From positions 16,682,001-16,746,000 of the forward strand of contig OZ059895.1 in NCBI GenBank assembly GCA_964057225.1: a stretch of 64,000 nucleotides of DNA, in the 5' to 3' direction. Position 1 is the stretch's first letter; each line of letters begins with the position of its first letter. Shown one piece after another: positions 1 to 13,395 of the stretch. The notes under the pieces were generated by a model. That model was not told where the DNA came from, did not search any database, and saw only the letters and a program-made list of their open reading frames with translations. The translations under genes and the position numbers were made by a program. Source of the stretch: Auanema rhodensis. Taxonomy: Eukaryota > Nematoda > Chromadorea > Rhabditida > Rhabditidae.

Positions 1-135
1 CGTTTTCATAAACAATGAAACAAAAGTATTTCGAACGATTAATGACATAAAACAGAAAAAGAATAATGTTAAAAGAAATACTAATCAGCATATTCATAGC
101 TAATAACTTTTTTTTTGAAAATGTTTCGCTTTCAG

Positions 136-2598
136 AGTCGAAAAAATTCGGAACAACGTCACCCCTTCCGCATTAACATTGCAACAGAAGTAAGTAATTC
201 CATATTTGTATGTCGGAATCGTCAGCCAGTCATGAGTATTATCATAATACAATCAATTTGTCAAGTATATATCATATAGTAGTTGTATAGAAAAGGATGC
301 TGCGCTGGCGATTCGGACAACCAACACTAGAACAGTTTGTTTTCTTTTCTTTCTTTTTTTTTTCAAATTTAATGATATAAGAAAATTACAGATGTGTAGA
401 GGATGCTGTAGATGATATTATAAAAACGACAGCAGGTGGTGAACTTTTTCTCAAGTAAGTAAATATATTAAAAAAAAAAGTAAAAATTGAATAGAATTAA
501 TAGTAATGTAGGTGTAATGATAGCCAATTTTTAGAACATGAATACATCAATAAAAGAATGTGAAAAATAGTTTTTGATGTACATGATTCAGAAAAAGGAA
601 TGTGGCTATAAGGGGAGATTTTAGGCATCTGTCACAATGCTAATAGTTAGAGATGGGAGAGATTTCTCCAAATGCGGACGCGGAAAGATAGTCCGGAATA
701 GAAATGTATAAAGTGCGAAAAGACCCTAGGCAAGACGCTTGGAAAAAACGTTAAAGAGCGAACAAGCAATTCATCAAGCCGGTTTACACGTGCTCAGTTG
801 ACAATATGTAGGGTAGACAGACAGATTTCGGTGTTTCTTTTAATAAATTGGAAAAAAGTGACTTATTTGGTTGGGCTTCTTTCACCAATTCAAGTGAAAG
901 TGCCCTCCCTTGTTCATACTCAATAATGGTGCGACGTTGTTTTGATAGTGTTCTGGCAATTCTTATATATATATTCTACATTATAGTGACTGGGTCACGT
1001 AAAACTATTCAATGACTGAAGACGTATGTGGGTGGATGACATATGGCTTATTGTATAGCCACGTGTTATATTATGGGGAAATGGATAAAAATTACATAAA
1101 TTCATCATCCCCAAACCAAATGTGTGTCTTCTGTGTGTATGTGTGTGCTGCGGATGTGGATGAATGCTGTCCGCCTTAACTCCAAATGAGGAAGAGGATG
1201 AAGCAAATTGGCCACTTGTCTTTTCCTTCTTTTAGTTTTTGGAAGTACTCTGATTTTTGGTTAGTTAGATCGCAAAAATACAAATCACCAGAAACTTTAA
1301 GGATTTTTCGATTAAGAAGATAAAACGGAAGAAAAATCAATGTTTAGGCTAATTTTCGTAGTTAAAAGTAAGAACAGATGAAGTGCGCTATGAGAACAGG
1401 TTCTCAAGAGGATTCTGGTGAACACTGAATAAAGCACAAATAGCATCATTCATTTTCCATTTTAATATAAGCAATTACAAAACAATCTTGTTCTTTCATG
1501 GAGAATGTGATAATTACATTATAGATTTCAATTTTCATTAAAAGAAATGCGTGAAAAAGCTGATGAGGGAGCACGCTTAGCCAATTTGTGTAGTACTAGA
1601 ATGGGAAGAGCTCAACAAGTAAGAATTTAATCAGTTTTTCTTGTATAAATTCGTTTAAGATGTGCAAGGAACGAGCTGATGCTGTTATGTCTATAGATTC
1701 ATTTCTTCGCAACACTTATGATATTGAAAAACAATTAAGAGATTTACATAAGCAGGTTCGTGTATTCCAATTTCCTATCATAAAAAATCGGCCCAATAAC
1801 CATTTTCAAAAGATTTTTCGTGTCAAACGGTTGAATTTCATGTAGTCACGCACACAAGCATTCGTACATGTCGCACAAAAATGTTTAATATTTTGAATTC
1901 TTCGTGTTGTGATGGTGTATTTCAAATGAAAACGTTATATTATATTTTATATGGAAACAATAAGAGAGGGAAATTTACAAGGAAATATATTAATCTAAAA
2001 ACAATACTAAATTGAAAGAGATCAATGAAACTTATAAATTAAAAACATCAAATGTCTTCAAAGTGATCGAAACCGAACTTAGAAGTTATTGTTTATTAAA
2101 TTTAAAGCATCACATGATAACTTATTTAGTAATAACACGAAAATATTTCCTCGTAACCAAGAGAATAACAATAAATTGTTTTTTCTAGGTTGATAAGATG
2201 CAACGCTTTTGTAATCAAACTGAACAGGCTCTAACGCACTTGGAAGGACTTCAAATTGTTGCACAAACGGAAGAAGAGGTAAAACCGTTTTTGTCATAAA
2301 CCTTTTGAGATATGCTTGTCGAAAACTGCACAAGGCCATTTTTCCCACGTATTGTTCTCTCTATTTCAGGTCGAACTCATTCGTCAGCAAGCCAGGACTG
2401 CTTCCACTATCATTATGATGGAACCTGGCCCAGCCACCATTTTAACAGGTACTTTTTCTTGTTTTGTTTGTACTTTTCCCTTTTTTCTCTGCTCCTAATG
2501 CGATTTTCTCGATTTTAGCCCGAACAAGACCTGATGACGAGGCCAACCAGAAACAGGAAGAAGTTATGTTGGAAGAATTCTTATCAAAAGATAGTTAA
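136..2598 (+). CDS. Coiled-coil protein, possibly dysbindin (BLOC-1)-like; 5' end outside window
   Basis: Seven exons join in one frame, at about 136-189, 392-455, 1525-1618, 1660-1755, 2190-2279, 2371-2450 and 2519-2598 (stop TAA). Each is flanked by GT/AG sites. The visible product is about 185 residues, mostly helical and charged, with heptad-like segments (MREKADEGARLANLCSTR, QLRDLHKQVDKMQRF, ALTHLEGLQ) and an acidic C-terminus ending EEFLSKDS. The spacing of the LTHLE..L segment resembles the coiled coil of dysbindin, a BLOC-1 subunit that acts in lysosome-related organelle and synaptic vesicle traffic. That assignment is by eye and weak; another BLOC/BORC-type coiled-coil subunit is possible. 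The first visible exon begins mid-codon, so more exons lie upstream of the window. The intron at about 456-1524 is much longer than the others. Being coding is fairly secure; the identity is not. Confidence 0.6.
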
Positions 2599-5500
2599 CA
2601 TGACAGATCAATTTTTCAACGTCATCTACACCGTGAATGTTTTTATTTATATTTATATTTATTTTTTATTTGCTTTATTCCCTTAAAGGAGACATAAGCT
2701 AAAGACTCTATTGCATCTAGTCCAAATGGTTCATGTTCACAGAAATGCTTGTAGCTTATATATTGATTGTAATATTTTAAAACGTTTATATCACAAATCC
2801 AAATCTTCTGAATGCTTAATATCAAATTAAGCTTTCGTCTTCACTTAAAAGAGCTTTTTAAAGTTATTTGTTGCTACCTATTGTATATCAAAATGATTAA
2901 TAAAACTGTCACAAACAGTAGCTCTTCCTAGGATTTTTTTCTCTTGAAGACTTTTTTTTTTTATTTTATAGTCGTAAAAACAACGATTTAAACACTTTTT
3001 TGCCTTATCATAAGATAAAAACTCTTATCTGAGATGAAAAATACTTATGTCCAACAGATTTCTAGAGTTTAACTAGAAAGAAGTGAGCTGCAAATTTCAT
3101 TTCAAGCAGAAGAAGACACTTCAATGGAAAATTGAGAAAATAAATAGCTAACAGCTTTTTTTTCAATGAAAGGGAATGAAATTAACTGAAAGTTGAGAGC
3201 TCACGCTTTTTCCGTACGGATCACATGCTAACGCGCGAAAAAGCTGTGGCGTTTCATTTAATTTCGTTTCTTTGAGCCACCCGGTCGTACCGCCATAGTG
3301 CATTCGCTTGAGTTTTTGAAACTTTTTTTTCGTTTCTTTTTCACTATTGTTAGTCATTTGACATTTACTTTTCTTATTCACACTATACTAGCTGCTTAGA
3401 ATTCGAATTTCATTAAATTCTCTCTTTTCATGAGATGAAAGTTCGCGAGATGAAGTATCCGACAAACGTGCCATTTTTCTGATGATCAATGTGATCTCAT
3501 GAATATTAGCTGCACTGCATTTCTGTTATAAATGTAAAGGGATGGAATAGTTAAGTATGAACTGCTGGATATGGTTGACCTGCCTGCTGTTAATTGACCA
3601 GCCATATGGCTATCTAGTCATTCGCTTGTCGAATATTCTTCATCTCATGCCGTCTTTTCCGACATGCATAAGTGTAGAACAGAAGGTATTACAGCCACTT
3701 CACACTGAAATTTCCCTTTTTGTTCTATTGCTCATATGCTTAGCTCATTGTTGGTACGTCCTTAATCTTTTATATTGCATATATTTTATAAACTATGCTA
3801 TATACATATTCATTCAGATTGTTTCATATACATATACTCTCTTTTGAACTGACATCTTTTTTTAAGTTTCTTACCACGAAGTCCATTAGTTTCCTTGGAA
3901 TACTAACTCGTTTTCCTTTCTACGTCATATATGTTACTCGCTTTCTATTCGTTTTAAACAATATTCTATCTATTGCATTGGAATCTGCCGATTTCTTTCA
4001 ATTGTATCTTTCCTTCTATGCTTCAAAAGTGAAATCAATTCATTGCATATGCTGAGGCTACAACAATTGACGACCAGTAGTTATTCCATTCTTCATCTTT
4101 AAGCTTATAAAGTTCTAAAAATTAATTCGAGCATTTATGATTGATTTGACTCATGAAGTACCTCGTAATTTTAACTAGTGTACACTTCGTTTTCAGAAAT
4201 ATTATACGATTTTTGTGTTTACACTCTGATTGAGCAGTAATTGAACTATACGTAAATACTGTCAAAAAATCCTTTCATAGAATTGTAAATGGAACTGGTC
4301 AGGTAAAAAGACGAACCTTTTCTGGACATAAAATAACGAAAAAGTAAAGGAAAGCGAGTTTTGTTCTAGCTACTCTGCGTCTCTGCGGCTTAGAGTCTCT
4401 GCTCGTCTGTCTTTGAGTTTCTAGTATATGGGCCTCTCGATTTTCCCCACCAACCCTTGTTTCTCTTTCTTCTTCTATACTTCCTCTCTTATTCAGAGCG
4501 TCTCTCACTCAAATGGCTTTTCTTCTTTATTCGTTTCCCTTCGACCCCTCTCTGTTTCTCTCCCTGCTTCTCTAATGGTTATTCCTCATGCAGTTCACAG
4601 ACTTTTCAATATATTCTTTTCTAACTACTCATTATTCTTATTAGCATGTTCTTTTGTATGTTGAATGAGCCTATTTTGTATGTGCACATAGAGGTCTGTT
4701 ATTTTTTTCCGATGTTTTTTTCAGTCGATTCTGCTAAACGCAATGTTGAGCTAACAGCGAGCACATCCATATTGTGGTTGATATTACGGCTTGATTCGAT
4801 GCGTTTATATGTCTAAAATTTCGTTGTAAAGCTTGCCTGAAAAAGCGAGTCTGGTCTTCATATTTCTTCACAAGCCGCTTTCGTCGTTTTTGATTGAACT
4901 ACCAATAAGCCAAATAGCTTCAAGCGTAGGCATATTCTAATAACACTGCAATATCATATTCATGTGACTCTGTCCGCTATAGCCGTCATTGAGCTGCAAC
5001 AGCATGATTTTTCTTTTACTTTTCCTTCTTAATCTCATCATATATAACCGTTCATACATTTTTCAAGTTTATTGACCTAAAACAAATCTTTAACTACTTT
5101 ATCAAATAATGTTTTTAAGACTACAGCATTAGGGAAAAAGTTCTCGTGTAACCCTTCATAGTTCTATTTGCTTTAGTTGAAAGTTGCTCGCTATCCATGA
5201 GATCACTTCAAATGTTGAACGGTGAGTAGCAAGAAAACACAAATTCATCAGGGGGGTATACCAACTTTTCTTTATTCTTTGATGCTTTCCTCTTTGTTTC
5301 AGCTGGTTGCAATTGATTTGTCGTTCATGTACTAATCCCGTTTGCTGCCTTATTATCTATCGTTTGTTTTTAGCTGGCTTTCGAATTTCTCGGGTGTCTT
5401 CTTCATTTTTTCTTTTCTTTTTTTTGCTTTCTGTTCAATTTCCTTTCCTGATGTATAAGTACGATATAGGGGATTGCTCTTGAGGGATTACTACTACTAC

Positions 5501-8500
5501 AACTCACTACTTTTATTTTATTTCCCCTATTCTTCATCGTTGCTTGCTCATGCTAAAAATATTTTCACTCAAAGATCATAACTCACAACCTATTTTTAGT
5601 AAACAAAGCCTCAAAATTAGTAGTGTGTGATGAAACATTTTTGATTTGTGTAAAGACAATAACTTCAATCTTTTCTTTATCCTATTAATAAGATTTCTTT
5701 CTTTCTTTCTTTATATATGTAGGCCAACACAATTAGCTCATCCATTTACTATGAGTTATACACCTATACCTATTATCAAATTTCTTATAATTCACAAAGG
5801 TAACGATTGTCTAATCGGTTCTTGTCTGAGTTGTCGTTCCTTTTCCTAAAACAACAGTTCACAAGAAGCCTAACTCTAGTTCTTCGAACACAAACGTAAT
5901 GAAACCCAAGTTACAACAATTGATTGTAACCAGCACGAATTGAAACTAAAACGAACATAAATCTCAATATTTAAGCAAGCATTCTTTGAAAGTCACAAGA
6001 CAACACTACTAACAAGGCGGTAAAATTATGTCCTTTATGACCGACCACCTCTAATGTAAATCAGCATACCCTACCTACCTACCTACATATCTATCTTTCG
6101 AACACAAGTAACTCCTGCATATTTGACTCTGTTTTTCTCTGTATGCAACCTGAACTCAGAATATTTGCTTTATTTTCTTTTCTTTTTTTGTTATTTATTT
6201 CTTAGTCGTCTTCTTTATTTTTCAGAACATTAAAGTTGCTTTTTGAACTCAGGAGAGACAAACTTTTGTGTTGTTATTTTGACTACTTTGTTAGCGAAGT
6301 CATTGATTTATGCAGTTTTGCCAGATTTTCCTGGCAACCCAATAGCAATTATATCGGATTATGATGAAAGATAAGTCTCTTAATCATGTGTCAAATGCTA
6401 TAAAGGTTTAATGCTCATTCGTGATCTGATTACCTTGAATGATGTATTGTCATTTCTTTTCAAACATCCGGATAAAACAATTATTCGTATTAATCCAATT
6501 TTCACGCTAAACTTTTTAAACTTCTATGCTCTTGTGGCTCTGTTTATTCGTGAATGCAATCAGTTGATTTTTTGATCTCAATTCTTCTTTACGAGCATAT
6601 TTCTTTCCCCATCACCGAATCAAGCTATTTTCTTCAATTACGCATTCACTCATTATAATTGCGTGCGTCAGAAAAGATGTGTGACACTTGGTCAAGAGGG
6701 GCTTTACATTTTATATTCTCACTAACTATAACTTCATGCTACTAAGTTATATATATATATCTTCTTTCTAAACCTTATGCTACCAGAATTCATAACATAC
6801 CTTTTGAAGAAGGCTGATGACACTACAGTTTATTTGCTGTCGTCTTACATCAGCTTGTGCTCCTGTCACGGTTTTCGTTTTCTTTCTATTTTTGCTGCTT
6901 TATGATCCTAACTTGTTATTCCAATCTGTATATTCGGTCGCTTATCAACCAAATCCTTTTATGAATTTCAGCATTTTTCAATGATGTACGTGCTCAGAAA
7001 TTGAAAGAAATTTTGTTTTCCATGTGGTTCTCCTATTTTCAAAACTTCTTCTTCCGTCTTAGTATTCGCCACACTAGATCAACCATTCATCTCTTTTCTC
7101 TTCTGTTTCTAGACTTTTGCAAAGAAAACTTTGCCCTACAAACCTAACAGCTGCTGTCACTTGCAGTTTATAAAGGTGGATAGACTAGTGAATTCCAAAT
7201 ATTATTTGGTATTCTCCCGTTTTCGGCACTACTTATACAACTGTTTGCCCGTTGTTTCCATCCCTCAATTCCTTCTTCTTCTTCTTCTGCTTCTTCCGTT
7301 TTCTCACCACTTTTCATCTTTGTTCGAGATGTTTCTCTTCCGGATCAATCAACAACTATATGCAAAACAGAATTTGAAGTTTTATCAGAAAGACCTTAGA
7401 TTGGCACGTTTCTTTTGGCGAATTGTTTGTCTATTATTGTCTCTAATCAGCTTTTTTTGTTTGATTTTTCAATTAAATGCACAGACTAAATCAACTGGAT
7501 CAACTTTTAAACTTTCCCAGCTTGAACTTGTCCTCTTGTATTAGCAGCGTTCATAAGATCTTATCTTCACGTGTACAGGATAAATCAGTCAATCGAGCTT
7601 TCAATTCAAGCATTAACACATAAAAACGTGGAAGTTCTTTGAATGCTCAATCTCATTATCCTTCATCTTTTTCTACTTCTTGTCCATTGTATGCTTCATC
7701 GCTTTCTCTTCACAGTCTGTCCATCTGTTTCCTCTCTGTTGGCCAGCATATGTCATCTGATGTAATAGTATCAGGCTATCTTTTACATGTGTCCTCTGCT
7801 TTCCGAAAATTATTGTCGTTCACCTCTTATATTCTCCAATTTTATGTGTTAAGGTGTTGACTACATTCTATAATTACCCACAACGAATAATTGTAACTTT
7901 ATTTTAAAGTCTATGATCTCATTAATGTTCTGGAATTCAAAATTTTCTAATGAATCAAGTATTACACCTAGTAAAATCCGCACATTTCTCAATTTCTAAT
8001 ACAATTATCTCATTATGCGTTGTGCCTGTTTTCAGTCTTCGCTCAATTTCCAATTATTTTGAGGTTTGTATATGTCTCTCTTGTGATCAAACAACAATAG
8101 CAAAGAAAAAAAAGCGTCTTCTTCAGTTTTTTAAATCTCAAATTCCAATATTGACATAGACATGGTCACCCACTTTTAGTTATCACTAACTGCTTGGAAG
8201 TTATTGTGATTGTGTTTGTATTCATGCTGTTAATATGTCTTTTTCGTCTGCCAAACAACGTTTCCTCATCAAAATTCTCTCATCTAAATCTTAATAAATA
8301 ACTTTTTTGGCGTAATAGAAGATTGCAAATGTAATTTATGTCTCATAAATACTTTCTCATAATCAATATTATTACTGATAATTCATTAATTTTTCTTCTA
8401 TATATAGATATATTTGTGTATTTTCTAATATAATTCCTAAAACATTGGAGTATTTGAAGGTGTAACGCCTAAGTTTATAGCCAAATCTTTGCTACAAACT

Positions 8501-8938
8501 GCATATCAAACAGTCTGAGCATCACAAAATCTTTAAACTTCTCTTGTGTTATGTGTGTTTCATCATTTCAATATAATTGATTAAGAAATGTCTGTTTATA
8601 ATAACATATTAGACTAATTAAACTTTTTTTCTTTGTATGGCAACAGAGATAGGAACATCTGTTTTCAAGATTCTTCTTCTTCTTCTTTTTCTTCCTCACT
8701 TTCTAATTAATGATTCATAAAAAAAATTATGTTTGGCTATCTTTTGCGAAAAAATTGAGACAAGGCGAGAGATTTGAATAGAAAAATCTAATTATTTCAT
8801 AATAACAGCTTGTGTTGTTTATTTTTATTGCTCTGTTGTCTTCTCTTGTAAATTGTATTCAGTTTGAATTTATATAGATATATCTGTACATGTATATATC
8901 GTGCCAAACGATGCATATGCTTCATCTATATGTCGTCT

Positions 8939-8960
8939 CCCTCTCTCTTTCTCTCTCTCA

Positions 8961-8994
<34 letters not shown>
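8939..8994. repeat. (CT)n microsatellite
   Basis: Nearly pure CT dinucleotides on the + strand, with a few TTT or ACT interruptions. The overlapping reading frames are low-complexity Ser-Leu and are not genes. Confidence 0.95.
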
Positions 8995-8996
<2 letters not shown>

Positions 8997-9366
8997 TTTT
9001 GTACATTGTTTCTTAACCTATCCTGCATTCTACATTCTGCTTCACTCTTCATTCTCCTTCTTTTCATTCTTTTGACTTCCTATGCTATCATATACTTGCT
9101 CTTTGGTTATTTTACTTTTCTTTTTACCCTCTCTATTTCTTACGCAAATACATCAATGTTTCCATCTATATCTATGACCTTATGATATTCTGTTTGAATG
9201 AACTTTTTAAACGGCGCTTAACGCTGATGACCAGATGGATGATAAACGGATGGATGTTCGCTTGTTCGCATTGTATTAAATATATTTCATCTTTGTGTAT
9301 ATAATCTTAATTAAACGAGTAATGTGCCGATTACTTCTTGTGTTTGTTCTCTGTTTCATTCCGGTT

Positions 9367-9391
9367 TTCTCTCATTCTCTCTCTCTCTCTA

Positions 9392-9450
<59 letters not shown>
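9367..9450. repeat. (CT)n microsatellite, longest in this interval
   Basis: CT-rich tract whose last ~52 bp, from about 9399, is uninterrupted CT. It ends abruptly against a GC-richer segment at 9451-9545. Confidence 0.95.
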
Positions 9451-9455
<5 letters not shown>

Positions 9456-10356
9456 ACGCGCAGCACAACGAGCGCTGATGGCCTCTCACAATGCCCTGAG
9501 TTTGAACTGCCGGGAAACCCCAGAGGGCCAGACAGTGTAGATGGCTGCAGAAGATGCTGGTGGTCGCGGATTATGCAAGAGTGAGAGATAGATCGACAGA
9601 ACAGTAGCAATAGAGAAATAGAGAGATAAAGAGAGAGTCTACTCGTTGATTGCCCATGGCCCATGTCATGTGCTCTCTGTTGGACTCTTCTTAGCTTTCA
9701 ATCTAACTGTCTTCCTCATCTACTTTCCAGCCTGCCTCATCGCGTTGCCATCCTTTTCTAGGTTTTTGCATCATCATTATCGCCCATTTTTGCAGGCTCG
9801 ACAAAAAAAAAACCTTTTTTTTTATTTTTTTTCTGCTCATAACTTCCTGTGTAGGCATTTTTCCGCTCTTCCTTTCTCAGTTCTACCTTCCTCTTTCTCT
9901 CTCCCTCTCTCTCTTCGATGTTTTTAAAATCGTTTAAGCTTTTCGTTTGATACATACATTTATATTCAATATAATTTTTCGCAGAAATTGTTGTCAACTA
10001 TTCACATGAAATGGTAATTTCCAATTCTGTAATATCTTGATATTACATTGAATGCTCAACGTTTTCTTTTTAAAATTTAACGTATTTTCTCTTTACATTG
10101 ACTAAATGACTCATAAAGTTTGTCTTTTTTCTTCTTCAAACTGGCATTCATGCGTAGTTCACAGTTCGACTAATGTCAGAAATGACTATGTTTTTAGAAG
10201 GTTTGGTAAAATACCGTCACGATTACCAAATTTCTCATCCATATATTCTCTTAAAATAAATATTTTTCCAACATTCAGTCTTTAGTTATATGTGTAATAG
10301 TTAAACGTAACTATCCCAATCTGTAGATGTGATAGATTGAGAATAGAGCTCTGTTA

Positions 10357-10405
10357 TCTTCTTCTTCTTCTTCTTCTTCGTCGTTGTCGTCGTCGTCATC
10401 GTCTT
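10357..10405. repeat. (TTC)n/(GTC)n trinucleotide repeat
   Basis: A run of CTT/TTC triplets passes directly into GTC/GTT triplets, a compound triplet microsatellite. Confidence 0.9.
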
Positions 10406-11035
10406 CAGCGTATCATCGTGAGGAACACGAACGTTTCTTTCTCTTCTTTTTCTTTTTTTTTTTGTCAAATTCAATTTCTTTGTATTCTATTCACACATAA
10501 TATATTTATAATCTTACTTCCGTTTCTTTCACATCTATCCCTGGTTCTATCTCCCTATGTTATTCTACGTTTTTCTATCGTTTTCCTCTCTTAATTGTAT
10601 TACGATTACATTGACTAGACCTTTACTGACTAGGATAAGCTGCTTAGTACCGATCGTAAAGCTCTTCAATCAGGCTGTAAGTCTGTAAAACAATATCAAC
10701 AAAGAAACCACATGCCATTTTCGTTGTCTAGATGTTATTCTTTTCTAAATCCTACTATTCATATTCGGTTATCATCTCTGCAACAGTGATGTAAGCTTCA
10801 ATTAACCTTCTACATGCTATTATTCTAAGATATCTCCCTATCAGCAACATATCCACCTCGTACGATTTCATATCACACAGACAAATCAGTCTGATCAACC
10901 TAATAATAGTCTGCTAGACATGGAAACAGGCAAAGAAAAGTAAGGAGAGAACCATTCAAAACAATGTGAAAGCGAAGAGTAGCTAGGGATAGACAGCCAC
11001 TGATTCCTTGTTTGGCAGCAATTATGTGGTATATA

Positions 11036-11096
11036 TGTGTATGTGTGTATGCGTAAAATGTGTGTGTATGTGTGAGAGAGAAAGAGAGAGAGAGAA
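11036..11096. repeat. Compound (TG)n-(GA)n repeat
   Basis: TG-rich dinucleotides with TATG interruptions turn into GA dinucleotides, one of the few purine-rich tracts on the + strand of this interval. Confidence 0.85.
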
Positions 11097-11163
11097 ATGT
11101 CGGCTGTGGTGGCAGACGACGTCGACATCATCGTCGTTGTCGACAGGCATATGTTAACCGGTT

Positions 11164-11433
11164 CTCTCTCTCTCTATCTCACTCTTCCTCTCCTTTTAAC
11201 TCTCTCTCTTTCTCTCTATTCTTTCTGTCTCTCATTCTTCTTCATCACATCATCAGCGTATTCTCCCTGTCACAATAACTCTCTTCTCTCATCCTCTTCG
11301 TGTGTATTGAACCTCTCATCCATCTATCGTTACGTAGCGAATATCTTCTGCTTGATTCATCTCTAATTCTGAACATCTCGTTGATTTCTCTCACTCCCTC
11401 TCTCTCTATCTATCTTTCTCTCTCTCTCTCTCT
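11164..11433. repeat. Cluster of CT-rich microsatellites
   Basis: CT-rich blocks at about 11164-11240 and 11382-11433, the second including CTAT units, separated by non-repetitive T/C-rich sequence. Confidence 0.8.
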
Positions 11434-11962
11434 TTATATCTTGTTCCATTCCTCTTAAAGGTTTTTTCGCTTTACTCTCCGAAGGCTATGGATAATCATT
11501 TTCATTTGTTTCATACAGAGATAAGCCAATACATAATGTCATCTAGCTGAATTTGCCTTTCCCAAGTTCGAATTGAGTTCCGATTGTCCTGTTCTCTAAT
11601 CCGTTGAACTATTTATTCTGCTCGTAATGAACATGTACAAACTCTGTTTCATAGTTTATCGATGCACCAGCTATTCAATTACCATTTCAAAAATTATTTT
11701 TCCCCTATATCTCGTTCGGTCACCCTAACCATTACTCAGTTTTGTACATAATATTAGAAATAGGTGACAACTTGTTTCCATTCACAGCACTTATCAAGAC
11801 TTTTTATGCTCATCTATTTCATTTTTGTCTGCACAGCTAAAATGAAGACGTCTTTCCTGTCATCAATTTCTAAACTTTCATGTCTTATGTCAGTGTATAA
11901 TTTCCCCTCCCCCTCCCTGCAAATCCTGCAGGGTCTACTTCAACTACGTTCCAAAAGTGTAC

Positions 11963-12022
11963 CTCTCTCTCTTTCTTTCTTTCTTTCTCTCTCTCTCTCT
12001 CTCTCTGTATCTCTCTCTTCCT
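11963..12022. repeat. (CT)n/(CTTT)n microsatellite
   Basis: CT dinucleotides interspersed with CTTT units. Confidence 0.9.
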
Positions 12023-13365
12023 CTTTTCTTCGTTAGAACCATAATTTCCAACTGAAACTACGTGATCTGTACAAGGAATTCATTTCTGTAATCTTGTCCC
12101 GACTGTTCAATACAACACAGATCAACACACTTCATTCACACGACGTCTCGGTTCAGTTAAGAAATCAAAAAGCTCCAGATTTTTAATCTGCTTTTTCCTT
12201 TTCTCATTTCTCATCCATCTTCAGTTTCTTTTTTTTTCCTTAACCAATATGTTTCCCTTATACTTTCATTCTCTGCCATCCATATAAGGCAACAAGCTAG
12301 ACATAGAGAGATGATGACACCTCACGCTTTAACCATCATCCATCCACATCTGCTTACTGCTTTGTCTTCTACATCTTCTTCAGACATACTTTATTCATTC
12401 AATAATTCAACTGATCAACTAATTCCACCCTCTTCCTCACTCATGCACTTCTCCCTACCCCCTTTTGCCCCCTTCCACCCCCCGCCCTTTCTCTCACAGA
12501 CTTTCTCATCCGCATTCGCCACTCTGTCTATCCACTGTGACAATTAAGTGAAAATGTGTGAAGATATGGAGATTTGAAGCAACTAAGCCCTGATTTCTCC
12601 TTCTTCATCCTTACCAGATAAACGTATTATAATCAATGAAATGCTCCTTTATTTATTAGTTTTTTCATCATTTCTATTTTTTTGTTTTCAAATTTCTCTG
12701 GCTGCTCTTCCGTCCTTCCGTCCGCCCTCCGCATACCTTCGCATTTTTTTCTGTTTCTCTCCACTACCCTCACATACTCAACTCGTGTGTATGATATTAT
12801 TATGATTTTGTTTCCACCTCTTCTGTCTGTCAGGCAATATAACAACAGACGGTTCTTTTTTTGTTTTTTCCCCAAACCTCTTTTCATCTATTTAAGCTAA
12901 AAACTAAAAATTTCATATTATATTCATCTTTGTGAACTTGAATCTCGTATTGTTTTCCATTTCCTTACAATTCATGAATCAGCACCTTAACTATATGTAT
13001 GCCGATAAACCTATGCTTTATCAGTCAGACTATATGTACTCGTTATAATCGCACAAATTTCTGATAGTGTGTTAAGTCGTTTTCCTGTACAACCTCACGT
13101 ACCAGTTGGCTTCTTCTTCTTCATCTTCTTCTTCATATTCATATCGCACGTCGTTTTCCTTAGGTTGTGTCCCTGTTTGATCAGCTGTCCTTGCGTCCAA
13201 ACATATGCTCAGATTTCTGACTAGTCCTCTCCTTATTCGACTTATTTGGCGATTTTGATCACCATCCATTTTTTTCTACCATTTTGTTCACCAATTGTAC
13301 ATATTATAGTTCGTTCTTTCATATAATCCATGTAACTATGCAGTATTTTTTATTGTATCACCTTT

Positions 13366-13376
13366 TTTCTTTACAG
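13366..13376 (+). promoter_or_regulatory. T-rich splice or trans-splice acceptor before the PTR gene
   Basis: A TTTTCTTTACAG-type acceptor ends at 13376, leaving a 19-nt leader before the ATG at 13396. This spacing is typical of nematode spliced-leader acceptance. Cis-splicing from an unseen 5' UTR exon is the alternative. Confidence 0.5.
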
Positions 13377-13395
13377 TATACGTTTCTAAAACAAT

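Larger units (their letters stand above)
2599..13395. other. Long gene-poor, pyrimidine-rich interval
   Basis: About 10.8 kb in which I find no exon chain. The + strand is dominated by T and C from roughly 3.5 kb to 13.3 kb, with CT, TTC and CTTT runs that create many spurious Ser/Leu/Phe-rich reading frames. The start holds the 3' UTR of the upstream coiled-coil gene (AATAAA-like motifs near 2900). The end holds a T-rich acceptor at 13376, 20 bp before the PTR start codon. The T/C bias is like that of a + strand intron, so a long 5' intron of the PTR gene is possible, but no first exon is evident. Confidence 0.6.

Noticed and set aside
3163-3381. 72-codon minus-strand open frame
   Set aside because: Some segments look protein-like, but it stands alone, with no splice partner and composition like the surrounding DNA.
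7131-7544. 137-codon + strand open frame starting at a non-ATG codon
   Set aside because: Phe/Leu/Ser-rich because of the pyrimidine bias; no start, no splice sites and no recognisable motif.
8870-9664. Several Ser/Leu- or Arg/Glu-rich open frames on both strands
   Set aside because: They are translations of CT/GA microsatellites, with no splice context or real protein features.
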